NCBI RefSeq assembly: GCF_020073815.1
Contig: NZ_JAIQZJ010000012.1
Location: forward strand, 124,001 to 188,000
Length of the DNA stretch: 64,000 nucleotides
Direction: 5' to 3'
Origin: Nocardioides mangrovi
GTDB lineage: Bacteria > Actinomycetota > Actinomycetes > Propionibacteriales > Nocardioidaceae
Position numbers and translations under genes: made by a program. Below the pieces are notes generated by a model. It saw only the letters and a program-made list of their open reading frames with translations. It was not told the origin of the DNA and searched no databases. Below are positions 25,255-32,669 of this stretch, one piece after another. Each line of letters opens with the position of its first letter. Position 1 is the first letter of the stretch.

Positions 25255-26508
25255 TCAGCGGGTTCGTCGTCGCTTGTGGGTGAGGTCGGCGAGGTAGTGC
25301 TTGCCGGATGGTGAGGTCCATTCGAACCGGGCGCGGCCGAGTCTCCGGTAGGTCCAGTGGCCGAAGGTCTTGAGGCGGTGGTGGTACCTGCACAGGGGTG
25401 CGAGGTTCCAGGAGGTGGTCTTGCCGCCCTGTGCGTAGGCGGTGATGTGGTCGAGGTCGCAGCCGCGGGCCGATTTCGAGCAGCCGGGGAAGACGCAGGT
25501 GGGGCAGGTCAGGATCGCCTGCTCGCGTTGCTGGGCGGACGGTTCGTATCGGTCGACGGAGAGTTCGGCGTCGAGCTCGAGGACGGGCTTGATGGTGACC
25601 TTGGTGCCGGCGAGCTGGCACCACTGGGCGATCTGTTCGATGGTGGTGTGCCCGAGCCGGCCGTGGGTGCCTTCGACGTCGAGGATGTCGTGGGTCTGGT
25701 CGGGCTCGTGGTGGGTGTAGACCACGACCTCACGTGACACGGCATCGCCGGTGGCGCCGAGGCGGCCGGCGGCCATCGCGCGGCGGATGTCGAGCGACAG
25801 CTCGGGGTGCTTGTCGCCGAGGAGGGCGGCGCCGGTCTTGAGCCGGGCTTCCAGCGCCAGGGCGTCGGGGTAGTCCAGGAGCCCGGAGACGGGCACGAGG
25901 CCGCCGTTGAGGGCGGCGGCGTCGAGGCGGACCTCGAGGTGTTGTTGCTGCCACCGGTCGAGGCGTTCCATCTCGGTGTGTTCGTCGTCGACGCGGGCGG
26001 CGGCTGCGGCGACGGTCTTCTCGATCTGGGCGTAGGAGCAGGTCCCGATCACCGGCGCCAGCACGGTGTCGACCTCGGCGGCGGCGCCGGGTGGGAGGCG
26101 GTGGGTCTGTTCGGTGACCCGCCGGACCTTCCACACCGCCACGTCCCCGGCCATCACCTTCGACCAGAGGCGCGGGAGGCGGTGGTGGGCTTCGAGGGCG
26201 GCGCCGATCAGGGCGCGGCCCTGGTAGGTGGACAGGCCGCAGGCGGTGGCGAACTCCGCGACCGCGAACTCGCTCATCCCGGGCGCACCTTCGCCCGCGA
26301 GGGTGGCGGGCTGGTCGGCGTACATGACCAGGTCGCCGAGCTCGTCGACGACGGCGTCGGTGACCGGCGCCGGGTGGGCGTGGGCCCACCGCAGTGCGAG
26401 GGAGAACCGCTCGGCCTCAGCCATGAGAGCGACCCGGGTCTGTTCCGCGGCGGCATCCAGCAGCACCGACGGTGAGGTCGGTGCGGTAGGAGTCTGCGTC
26501 GCGGCCAT
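25255..26508 (-). CDS. DUF222/HNH endonuclease-like protein (13E12 family)
   Basis: The 417-residue protein has an N-terminal DUF222 domain (helical, containing AEAERFSLALRWAHAHPAPV and RRVTEQTHRLPPG). The C-terminal HNH domain carries paired-Cys and His motifs (CPTCVFPGCSKS, CDLDHITAYAQGG, LCRYHHRLK). ATG 26508 is chosen because the DUF222 domain starts soon after and a consensus SOS box sits just upstream; the frame is open for 60 further codons. It is an intact relative of the frameshifted gene at 4001-5228. The family is multicopy in actinobacteria, and several mycobacterial members are LexA-controlled. Its true substrate is not known. Confidence 0.88.
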   Translation of the reverse strand: MAATQTPTAPTSPSVLLDAAAEQTRVALMAEAERFSLALRWAHAHPAPVTDAVVDELGDLVMYADQPATLAGEGAPGMSEFAVAEFATACGLSTYQGRALIGAALEAHHRLPRLWSKVMAGDVAVWKVRRVTEQTHRLPPGAAAEVDTVLAPVIGTCSYAQIEKTVAAAAARVDDEHTEMERLDRWQQQHLEVRLDAAALNGGLVPVSGLLDYPDALALEARLKTGAALLGDKHPELSLDIRRAMAAGRLGATGDAVSREVVVYTHHEPDQTHDILDVEGTHGRLGHTTIEQIAQWCQLAGTKVTIKPVLELDAELSVDRYEPSAQQREQAILTCPTCVFPGCSKSARGCDLDHITAYAQGGKTTSWNLAPLCRYHHRLKTFGHWTYRRLGRARFEWTSPSGKHYLADLTHKRRRTR

Positions 26509-26526
26509 ATCTGATTCTACATCGAA

Positions 26527-26542
26527 TCGAACATGTGTTCTA
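26527..26542 (-). promoter_or_regulatory. LexA (SOS) box before DUF222/HNH gene
   Basis: TCGAACATGTGTTCTA contains an exact GAAC-N4-GTTC core and differs from the actinobacterial consensus TCGAAC-N4-GTTCGA at one position. It lies 19 bases upstream of the gene's ATG, where LexA would block transcription. No similar box precedes the other genes inspected. Confidence 0.75.
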
Positions 26543-26730
26543 GTCCGATTCGAGCTTCTTTCTGGGTTCTTGGGCCCGGGCCACAGCGGTCGACCCGAGC
26601 CAACGTCGAAGCCGGGAAGCGGCTGGAAATCGCTCCCGGGTGACCACAGCGGACGGTGACCCCTTTCTCTGTAACTGTCTTTCGTCACCCACGCCGGATG
26701 ACGCGGACAGGGACGTTAGGGACAGTTGCG

Positions 26731-26771
26731 GGTTTTCGAGGCTCGGCCCTAGCGGGCCTCGCACCTCAACC
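26731..26771 (-). repeat. imperfect palindromic repeat, copy 3 (inverted)
   Basis: Arms GGTTTTCGAGGCTCG and CTCGCACCTCAACC match, in reverse orientation, the repeats at 3685-3726 and 3845-3884, with one extra T in the first arm. It lies in the 291-base gap between the HNH gene and the sensor gene ending at 26800. Apart from the SOS box nothing else is seen in that gap. Confidence 0.7.
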
Positions 26772-26799
26772 AGCGGACGGGGCCGCCCGTCGGAGCCTG

Positions 26800-28212
26800 T
26801 CAGCACCCGCCCTCGGCGTAGACGCACATCGAGTCGACGACATCGGCGAGGCTCTGGTCGCTCTCGGTGATGATCTGCTCGAGGTAGGCCGAGGTGACGT
26901 TGTCGTCGTAGCCGTCAGCGGTGCGCGTCTGGGCGAGCACCGCGTTGCCCACACGCACGAGCTCGGTGACCTGGAAGCCAGGGGCCGGGTTGCCGTTGTG
27001 CCGGTACCACCGGACCTCGATGAACGCCTCGTCGCCGAGGCTCAGGTCCGAGCCGGCGCCCGAGTGGATCTCCGTGACGCCGCTGCCGGTGTCCTGAGGC
27101 TGGCAGGTTCCGACCTCCTCGACCTGGCGGAGGTACGCCGAGGCCCCGGCGGCACTGGCGAACGTCGAGAGCTGTCGGACCCGCGCCTCAGCGGGGTCGG
27201 TCCACCCTCCACCGAGCCGCTCCACCGCGCCCCCGAAGCCGTTGGCAACGTCGTTCTCGCAGGTCATGAAGCTCATCGGGTCCTTGTCGGTCTTCGGGCC
27301 GTACCGACCGAAGTCCTTCGTCGCCGCCGTGGTCGGCAGCCCGTCGAGCAGCGGGAAGTCGGCGGCGATCGCGGTCGTCACCTCGCCGGTCGGCGACGGG
27401 TCGACCGCGTTCGACGCGGTGCTGCAGCCGGTGGCCGAGAAGACGCACATCTGGTCGACGACCGGCTGTGACAGAGCGGTCAGCGCCGGCAGCGTCTCCT
27501 GGATTGCCTGATCGCCTCCGGCGTCGGTATGGGTGGACGCGAGCAGGAGCGCGTTGCCGACACGGACCACCTCGGTCAGCGTGAGGTCGCCGGTGTACCC
27601 GGACTGCCGGACCTGCTGGCTGATCACGAGCGAGCCGTCGGCCACGGCCGGGGCCTCGACGGCGCCCCAGAGGTAGGGCGTCGAGCCGGTGTCGCGCGGG
27701 CAGGCCGTGACGCCTTCGCGAAGGGCGGCGAGTGCCCGGTCGGCGGTCGTGTCGTCGGCGTACACGGCGAGGGTGCGCCCGTCCGAGCCGTCGGTGCCGG
27801 CCTCGCCGGCCGTCGCGCCGGCGGTCTCGGTCGCGGGTCCGACCGGGTCGTCGGACCGCGTCGAGAAGGCGGGCCGGCCGCAGAGCGTGAAGTCGTCGAC
27901 GACGGAGTCGTCGCGCGCGTCGAACCGCACCGGGCTGCCGGCCGGCACGGCGGTGACGTCGAATCCGTCGGGGATCTGCTGCACCCACGAGTGGACCGGC
28001 GGAGCCGGCTGCGGCGTCGACGACGAGTCGTGGCCGGCGAGCGCGGCGACGGGGACGGCGACGACGGTGACGGCGGCGGCCGCGGCGATGGCGGTGAGGG
28101 CCGTGTTGCGGCGGCGCAGGCGGGTGCCGCGGCGGCGTACCTCCGAGGCGGGGAGCGGGGTCATGGTCGGTCCGGGGTCGAAGTTCGAGAGCTCGTCGAT
28201 CGGGTCACGCAT
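26800..28212 (-). CDS. membrane-anchored sensor-like protein paired with ECF sigma factor
   Basis: The 470-residue protein has a short cytosolic tail (MRDPIDELSNFDPGP), an Arg-rich stretch, one membrane helix (about 38-60) and a large outside region made of two similar modules of about 190 residues. Each module ends in a cysteine motif: VVDQMCVFSATGC and VVDSMCVYAEGGC. The same motif and a similar juxtamembrane segment occur in the sigma-fusion protein at 28766-30622. Its ATG overlaps the stop of the sigma gene by eight bases, so it is the likely partner of that sigma factor, perhaps anti-sigma or signal-binding. No zinc-binding anti-sigma motif is present in the short tail. I cannot name the family. 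Confidence 0.75.
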   Translation of the reverse strand: MRDPIDELSNFDPGPTMTPLPASEVRRRGTRLRRRNTALTAIAAAAAVTVVAVPVAALAGHDSSSTPQPAPPVHSWVQQIPDGFDVTAVPAGSPVRFDARDDSVVDDFTLCGRPAFSTRSDDPVGPATETAGATAGEAGTDGSDGRTLAVYADDTTADRALAALREGVTACPRDTGSTPYLWGAVEAPAVADGSLVISQQVRQSGYTGDLTLTEVVRVGNALLLASTHTDAGGDQAIQETLPALTALSQPVVDQMCVFSATGCSTASNAVDPSPTGEVTTAIAADFPLLDGLPTTAATKDFGRYGPKTDKDPMSFMTCENDVANGFGGAVERLGGGWTDPAEARVRQLSTFASAAGASAYLRQVEEVGTCQPQDTGSGVTEIHSGAGSDLSLGDEAFIEVRWYRHNGNPAPGFQVTELVRVGNAVLAQTRTADGYDDNVTSAYLEQIITESDQSLADVVDSMCVYAEGGC

Positions 28213-28699
28213 GGCTGAGTCCCTCCTCGTCCGTGAGCAGCGCGGCGAGCGCGGCGCGGCCACGGCTGAGCCGGGCCTTGATGGTGCCTTCGGGGACGCC
28301 GACCTCGCGGGCGACGTCGTGCACGGGCAGGTCGGCGATGTGGTGGAGGACCAGCGCCTGGCGCTGCGCCTCGGGCAGCTGCTTGAGCGCCGCGACCAGG
28401 GCGACGTGGGCCTCGCTGGGCGCGGCCGTCTCCACCGCGGGGCCGACCGCGCGGTCGGCGGGCCTCCGGCCCCGGACGGTACGGCGCCACCGGCTCACCG
28501 CGAGGCGGTACGCCGTGGTGCGCACCCACGCCTCGGGGTGCTCGGCGCGGTCGAGCTTGCGGCGGTGGGCCCAGGCGCGCACGAACGCCTCCTGGACGCA
28601 CTCCAGGGCCTCGTCGCGGTTGCCGATCATGGCGTAGACCTGGCCCGTGATCCGCTGGAACGACGCGGTGTAGAAGTCGTCGAACTCGGCTTCCTCCAT
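28205..28699 (-). CDS. ECF sigma factor, SigE-like
   Basis: The 164-residue protein has sigma-70 region 2 (residues 5-75, with ALECVQEAFVRAWAHRRKLD and the promoter-melting segment ending RTTAYRLAVSRWRR). Region 4 follows (about 98-155, with LPEAQRQALVLHHIADLPVHDVAREVG split around its turn, then EGTIKARLSRGR). It belongs to the SigE-like extracytoplasmic function group. It overlaps the membrane sensor gene that follows. The upstream neighbour encodes a longer homologue fused to a sensor. Confidence 0.92.
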   Translation of the reverse strand: MEEAEFDDFYTASFQRITGQVYAMIGNRDEALECVQEAFVRAWAHRRKLDRAEHPEAWVRTTAYRLAVSRWRRTVRGRRPADRAVGPAVETAAPSEAHVALVAALKQLPEAQRQALVLHHIADLPVHDVAREVGVPEGTIKARLSRGRAALAALLTDEEGLSHA

Positions 28700-28765
28700 C
28701 GACCTTTCCCGTCTGGCGTCCGACCGGCAGGAGCGCCGATCGAGGGGGATACGCCGGGACCGGGC

Positions 28766-30622
28766 CTACGGTTGCACGTCGGGGTCGGGCATTTCCGGGA
28801 GCCGCGCGAGCGCGCGCTCGGCGAGGGCCTCGAACGCCCCCTGTGGGAGGGTCGCCGTGCCGTCCGGGACGAAGCCCACCTGGGCGACGGCGGTCCCGGT
28901 GCGCAGGATCCCCATGTAGAAGTCGACGGTGCGGTTGGTGTTGACCTCGGTGGACACGTGCCACACGGTGAGGTCCTCGCCGGCCGAGGTGCGGGTCCGC
29001 AGCCGGGTCACGTCCGTGCCGATCTTCTTGTCGGAGCAGCGGTCGAGCCGGTCGCGGACGCCGTTGACGAAGGCCTGGGCCTTCTTCCGCGTCGGCAGCA
29101 CGCCGACCGTCTCCGTGAGGCCGAACTCGTCGGCCAGCTTCGCCTCCGGCACCAGGAAGGTCCGGGTCAGGTTGGTGGAGAAGTCCGGGCCGGAGAAGTC
29201 GGTGTCGTCGCAGCCGGTGGCCGCGACGTTGTCGAGCGCCCTGCGCGGCTCGGTGCCGACCCACGGCTTCACGACGCCGACGACCGGCGGCAGGTCGACC
29301 TCGTCGAGCATGGCGGGTACTTCGGCGACGGGGACCGGCCGGGTCGCCACGGCCTTGACGGGGCCGTCCGCGCAGGCGCCGCCCTCGGGCAGCGCGCAGA
29401 GCGAGCCGATGCTGTCGGCGAGGAGCCGCCCGAGCGCGGCCGGCCGCGGCCCGTCGCCGCCGGGGGTCCGACTCACCACCGACGTCGTGTACTGGCCGGT
29501 GCGACCCACCGCGGCGAGCACGGTGGCCTCGGGGCGCTGCCAGGTGTGCAGCGCGACCACGGTGGCCTCGTCGCCGACGCCGGGCAGGCGGTAGGTGCCC
29601 AGCAGCTGCGCCCGGTCGCTGCCGCAGCCCGCGAACCAGCCGAGCGCCGTGTCGAAGGCGCCCTCGGCGGCCTTGGTGGACCGCGCGGCCTCGCTCATCT
29701 GCACGAACGTCGCGGAGCCGGCGTCGTGCGGACGCGCGTCGAAGCTGCGGACCAGGGCGGCCTCGGGCCGGTGGCCGGCGAAGCGGTCCGCCTGGCAGGT
29801 CATCGCGAGCCCGTCGCCGGTGGTGTTGTCGCCGGTCGTGCCGACGGCCCAGTCCTTGCCCGGCAGGGCGGGGGACAGCGCCGTGGCCTCGAGGAGGGTC
29901 GTCTCGGGCAGCTCGACCGGCGCCTTCTGGGTGCTGCCGCCGGCGTCGTCGTTCGAGGGCGCCGCCTCGACGCGTTCGCCGGCGAGCGTCGGCCGGACGC
30001 CGTCGCCGTCGGTGACGAGCGTCCCGGTGACGACCAGGGCGGCCGCCGTGGCCGCGACGCCGATGACCGTGTGGGTACGGCGACGCGTCGAGCCGGCCCG
30101 CCGGATGATCGTGGCGCGGGGCAGCCGGGCCGCCTCGATGTGGGCGCCCATCGCCTCGAGCGTCGCCCGGACGCTGGTGGTCGGCACCTCGCGGTGGATC
30201 GAGAACTGGGAGGTCGCCGTCTGGAGGTCCCGCTCGGCCTCGGTGCGGGTGATCCCGACCTCGCGGGCCATGTCGGCGAGCGACGCGCTGGACAGCTCGG
30301 TCACCAGCAGCACCCGGCGCTGCTGGAGGCTCAGCTTGGCGAGCGCGTCGAGGGTGGCCTTGGTCTCGGGCTCGAGGCCCTTCTCCCGATGCCAGAGCTT
30401 CGCGGTGTGACGTCGCTGCGCCCGCCGGCAGGCGAGCTCGCGGACCCACGCCTCGGGGTCGTCACCGCAGGAGACCTTCCGCCAGTGGTGCCAGGCCACG
30501 ACGAAGGCGTCGCGCACCGCGGCGCGCGAGGACGGGAGGTCGCCGGTCAGGCCGTACGTCAGCAGCAGCACACGTGCGCGGACGTCCCGGTAGAACTGGT
30601 CGAACTCGTCGGGCTCCGTCAT
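28766..30622 (-). CDS. ECF sigma-like protein fused to membrane helix and extracytoplasmic sensor
   Basis: The 618-residue protein begins with a sigma-70-like segment. Region 2 covers about 6-75 (EFDQFYRDVRARV, RDAFVVAWHHWRKV, DPEAWVRELACRRAQRR) and region 4 about 90-140 (LSLQQRRVLLVTEL, MAREVGITRTEAERDL). An Arg-rich juxtamembrane stretch, one helix (about 185-203) and a 410-residue outside region follow. The outside region contains DSIGSLCALPEGGAC, matching the cysteine motif of the separate sensor at 26800-28212. It therefore looks like the neighbouring sigma-sensor pair joined in one chain. Region 4 is degenerate next to its neighbour, so DNA binding is uncertain. ECF groups with C-terminal membrane and extracytoplasmic domains are known, but I cannot place this sensor in one. 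Confidence 0.85.
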   Translation of the reverse strand: MTEPDEFDQFYRDVRARVLLLTYGLTGDLPSSRAAVRDAFVVAWHHWRKVSCGDDPEAWVRELACRRAQRRHTAKLWHREKGLEPETKATLDALAKLSLQQRRVLLVTELSSASLADMAREVGITRTEAERDLQTATSQFSIHREVPTTSVRATLEAMGAHIEAARLPRATIIRRAGSTRRRTHTVIGVAATAAALVVTGTLVTDGDGVRPTLAGERVEAAPSNDDAGGSTQKAPVELPETTLLEATALSPALPGKDWAVGTTGDNTTGDGLAMTCQADRFAGHRPEAALVRSFDARPHDAGSATFVQMSEAARSTKAAEGAFDTALGWFAGCGSDRAQLLGTYRLPGVGDEATVVALHTWQRPEATVLAAVGRTGQYTTSVVSRTPGGDGPRPAALGRLLADSIGSLCALPEGGACADGPVKAVATRPVPVAEVPAMLDEVDLPPVVGVVKPWVGTEPRRALDNVAATGCDDTDFSGPDFSTNLTRTFLVPEAKLADEFGLTETVGVLPTRKKAQAFVNGVRDRLDRCSDKKIGTDVTRLRTRTSAGEDLTVWHVSTEVNTNRTVDFYMGILRTGTAVAQVGFVPDGTATLPQGAFEALAERALARLPEMPDPDVQP

Positions 30623-30714
30623 GGCGCGTCCACGGTAGCCCGCGCCGGACAGGTGCGCCGAAACGGCGTGTGCGCCCGGATCCGGGGCCTCGCGCGGGCG
30701 ATGATGGCCGGACC

Positions 30715-31965
30715 ATGACCTCGCTGCTCCCCGCTCCGGGCCGGATCGGCGCCGACGTACGACACCGGTCGCCGCTCGTGCCGGTGTCCCTCATCGGCGG
30801 CGCGGCGGCCGCGGCCGGCACCCTCGTCGTCTGCCTGGCCTTCGGGGTCGTCGGCTGGTTCGTCGCCGACGCCGGTGCCCACGGCACGCCGCGCGACGGC
30901 CTCCGGGTCGGCGCGTTCGGCTGGCTGATGGCCCACGGCTCCGGCGTCCGGGTCGACGGGGTCGCCGTGACGATCGTGCCGCTGGGGCTGAGCGCGCTCT
31001 GTGCGTGGTCGGTGTGGCGGGTCGCGCAGCGGGTCGGCAGCGCGATCTCCGGCCACGGACCCGACGCCGAGCGGATCGCCGACGGCGAGCGCGACTGGAC
31101 GGTCGCGATCGCCGGCGCCGCCTTCACGGTCGGGTACGTCGCCGTCGCGGTCATCACCCTCGTGCTCGCCCGCACCCCCGCGACCGCCCCGTCCGGCGGC
31201 CGGGTCGTCGGCTGGTCGGTCCTGCTCTGCCTCGCCTTCGGGTTGACCGGCATCGCCGTCGGCTCCGGGCGCGCCGCGATCTGGGCGACCGGCGTCCGCG
31301 GCTGGCTGCGTGCGGCCGTCGGCGCCAGCCTGCGGATCCTGGCCACGATGCTGCTGGTCTCCACGGCCGTCTTCGCGGTCGCGCTCCTCGTCGACATCGG
31401 CACCGCCGCCAACGTGATGTCCCGGCTCCACACCAGCGCGGGGGAGGCGACCGTCTACACCGGGCTCACCGCGACCACGATCCCCAACGCCGTCGTCTAC
31501 ACGGCGTCGTACCTCCTCGGCCCCGGCTTCGCGGTCGGCACCGGCACCCTCGTCTCGCCCAGCCTGGTCTCGCTCGGCCCGGTCCCGATGTTCCCGCTGC
31601 TCGCGGCGCTGCCCGACAACGGTCCGACCCCCGCCTGGACGACCTACCTCATGGTGCTGCCGCCGCTGGTCGCCGCCGTCGCCGCGGCCCGGGCCCAGCG
31701 ACGGGTCCCGACCCTGCGCTGGGAGGAGGGCGCGCTGCGCGGCTGCGTCGGCGGTGTCCTCGCCGGTGTGCTGCTCGGGATCCTCGCCGCGCTGTCGGCC
31801 GGCGCCGTCGGCCCCGGCCGGATGCGCGACATCGGCCCCGAGGCGATGGACGTGCTCGTCCACGCGGTCACCGCCTTCGGCATCGGCGGCGTCATCGGCG
31901 GCCTCGCGATGACCTGGTGGCAGCGCCGCACCCTCGACCCGGCGCCCCTAGACTCCGACGGGTGA
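30715..31965 (+). CDS. PerM-like integral membrane protein (DUF6350)
   Basis: The 416-residue protein is almost wholly membrane, with about ten hydrophobic segments, few charges and short loops. It lies directly before purN and purH, as Rv0955 (PerM) does in Mycobacterium, where PerM is linked to cell division under stress. The identity rests on this order and on general membrane topology. ATG 30715 is the first start that precedes the protein-like sequence; the ribosome site is poor. The TGA overlaps the purN GTG by three bases. Confidence 0.8.
   Translation: MTSLLPAPGRIGADVRHRSPLVPVSLIGGAAAAAGTLVVCLAFGVVGWFVADAGAHGTPRDGLRVGAFGWLMAHGSGVRVDGVAVTIVPLGLSALCAWSVWRVAQRVGSAISGHGPDAERIADGERDWTVAIAGAAFTVGYVAVAVITLVLARTPATAPSGGRVVGWSVLLCLAFGLTGIAVGSGRAAIWATGVRGWLRAAVGASLRILATMLLVSTAVFAVALLVDIGTAANVMSRLHTSAGEATVYTGLTATTIPNAVVYTASYLLGPGFAVGTGTLVSPSLVSLGPVPMFPLLAALPDNGPTPAWTTYLMVLPPLVAAVAAARAQRRVPTLRWEEGALRGCVGGVLAGVLLGILAALSAGAVGPGRMRDIGPEAMDVLVHAVTAFGIGGVIGGLAMTWWQRRTLDPAPLDSDG
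31949..31961 (+). promoter_or_regulatory. possible leaderless promoter of purN
   Basis: TAGACT at 31949-31954, inside the end of the PerM-like gene, is followed by seven bases and then GTG 31962. The hexamer and the spacing are the same as before the gene at 7620. Confidence 0.4.
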
Positions 31966-32567
31966 CCGCTCGCCTCGTCGTCCTCGTGTCGGGGTCCGGC
32001 ACCAACCTCCAGGCACTCCTCGACGCGACCGCCGACCCGGCGTACGGCGCCACCGTGGTCGCCGTCGGCGCGGACCGCGACGGCATCGAGGGCCTCGCCC
32101 GCGCCGAGCGCGCCGGCATCCCGACCTTCGTGCTGAAGGTGAAGGACTTCGACAGCCGTGAGGCGTGGGACGCCGCGCTGACCGACGCCTGCGCGGCGTA
32201 CACCCCCGACCTGGTCGTCTCGGCCGGCTTCATGAAGCTCGTCGGCGCGAGCTTCCTCGACCGCTTCGCCGGTCGGATGCTCAACACCCACCCCGCGCTC
32301 TCGCCGTCCTTCCCGGGCATGCACGGCCCGGCCGACGCGCTGGAGTACGGCGTCAAGGTCACCGGCTGCACGCTCTTCGTGGTCGACGGCGGCGTGGACA
32401 CCGGGCCGATCGTCGCGCAGAGCGCGGTGACGGTCGCGGACGACGACACCGTGGAGTCCCTGCACGAGCGGATCAAGGTCGCCGAGCGGGCGATGCTGGT
32501 CGACGCGGTCGGCCGGATGGCCCGCGAGGGGTTCGTCGTGGCCGGCCGTCGCGTCCGGATAGGGTGA
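31962..32567 (+). CDS. purN: phosphoribosylglycinamide formyltransferase
   Basis: PurN transfers a formyl group from 10-formyl-tetrahydrofolate to GAR in purine synthesis. The 201-residue protein has SGSGTNLQALLDA at the phosphate-binding end, the catalytic asparagine/histidine segment MLNTHPALSPSFPGMHG, and the conserved aspartate in DGGVDTGPIVAQ. Length is normal. It overlaps the PerM-like gene, and the ZTP riboswitch and purH follow at once. Confidence 0.96.
   Translation: MTARLVVLVSGSGTNLQALLDATADPAYGATVVAVGADRDGIEGLARAERAGIPTFVLKVKDFDSREAWDAALTDACAAYTPDLVVSAGFMKLVGASFLDRFAGRMLNTHPALSPSFPGMHGPADALEYGVKVTGCTLFVVDGGVDTGPIVAQSAVTVADDDTVESLHERIKVAERAMLVDAVGRMAREGFVVAGRRVRIG
32560..32565 (+). 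promoter_or_regulatory. -10 element for the riboswitch-purH transcript
   Basis: TAGGGT lies in the last codons of purN and would start a transcript close to 32572, at the first base pairs of the ZTP aptamer. It gives purH, folD and the DUF3017 gene their own promoter. Confidence 0.45.
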
Positions 32568-32570
32568 GGG

Positions 32571-32640
32571 CACACGACTGGCGCAGGTGGGCGACCACCA
32601 GGGAGTGACGCCGGGAGCATCGACCGCCTGGGTGCTGCCA
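32571..32640 (+). promoter_or_regulatory. ZTP (pfl) riboswitch upstream of purH
   Basis: The region shows the conserved ZTP aptamer in order: ACTGGCGCA at 32577-32585, a GGTGG/CCACC hairpin at 32586-32599 with a GCGA loop, GGGAG at 32601-32605, and the downstream block CCGCCTGGGTGC at 32624-32635. ZTP/ZMP build up when 10-formyl-tetrahydrofolate is short, and the riboswitch turns on purine and folate genes. Here it precedes purH, whose substrate is ZMP (AICAR), and folD, which makes the folate cofactor. The GGAG ribosome site at 32661 is 21 bases beyond the aptamer. I cannot tell from sequence whether control is on transcription or translation. Confidence 0.88.
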
Positions 32641-32669
32641 CCCCTTCCAGAGCCTCAGCAGGAGAGTCC

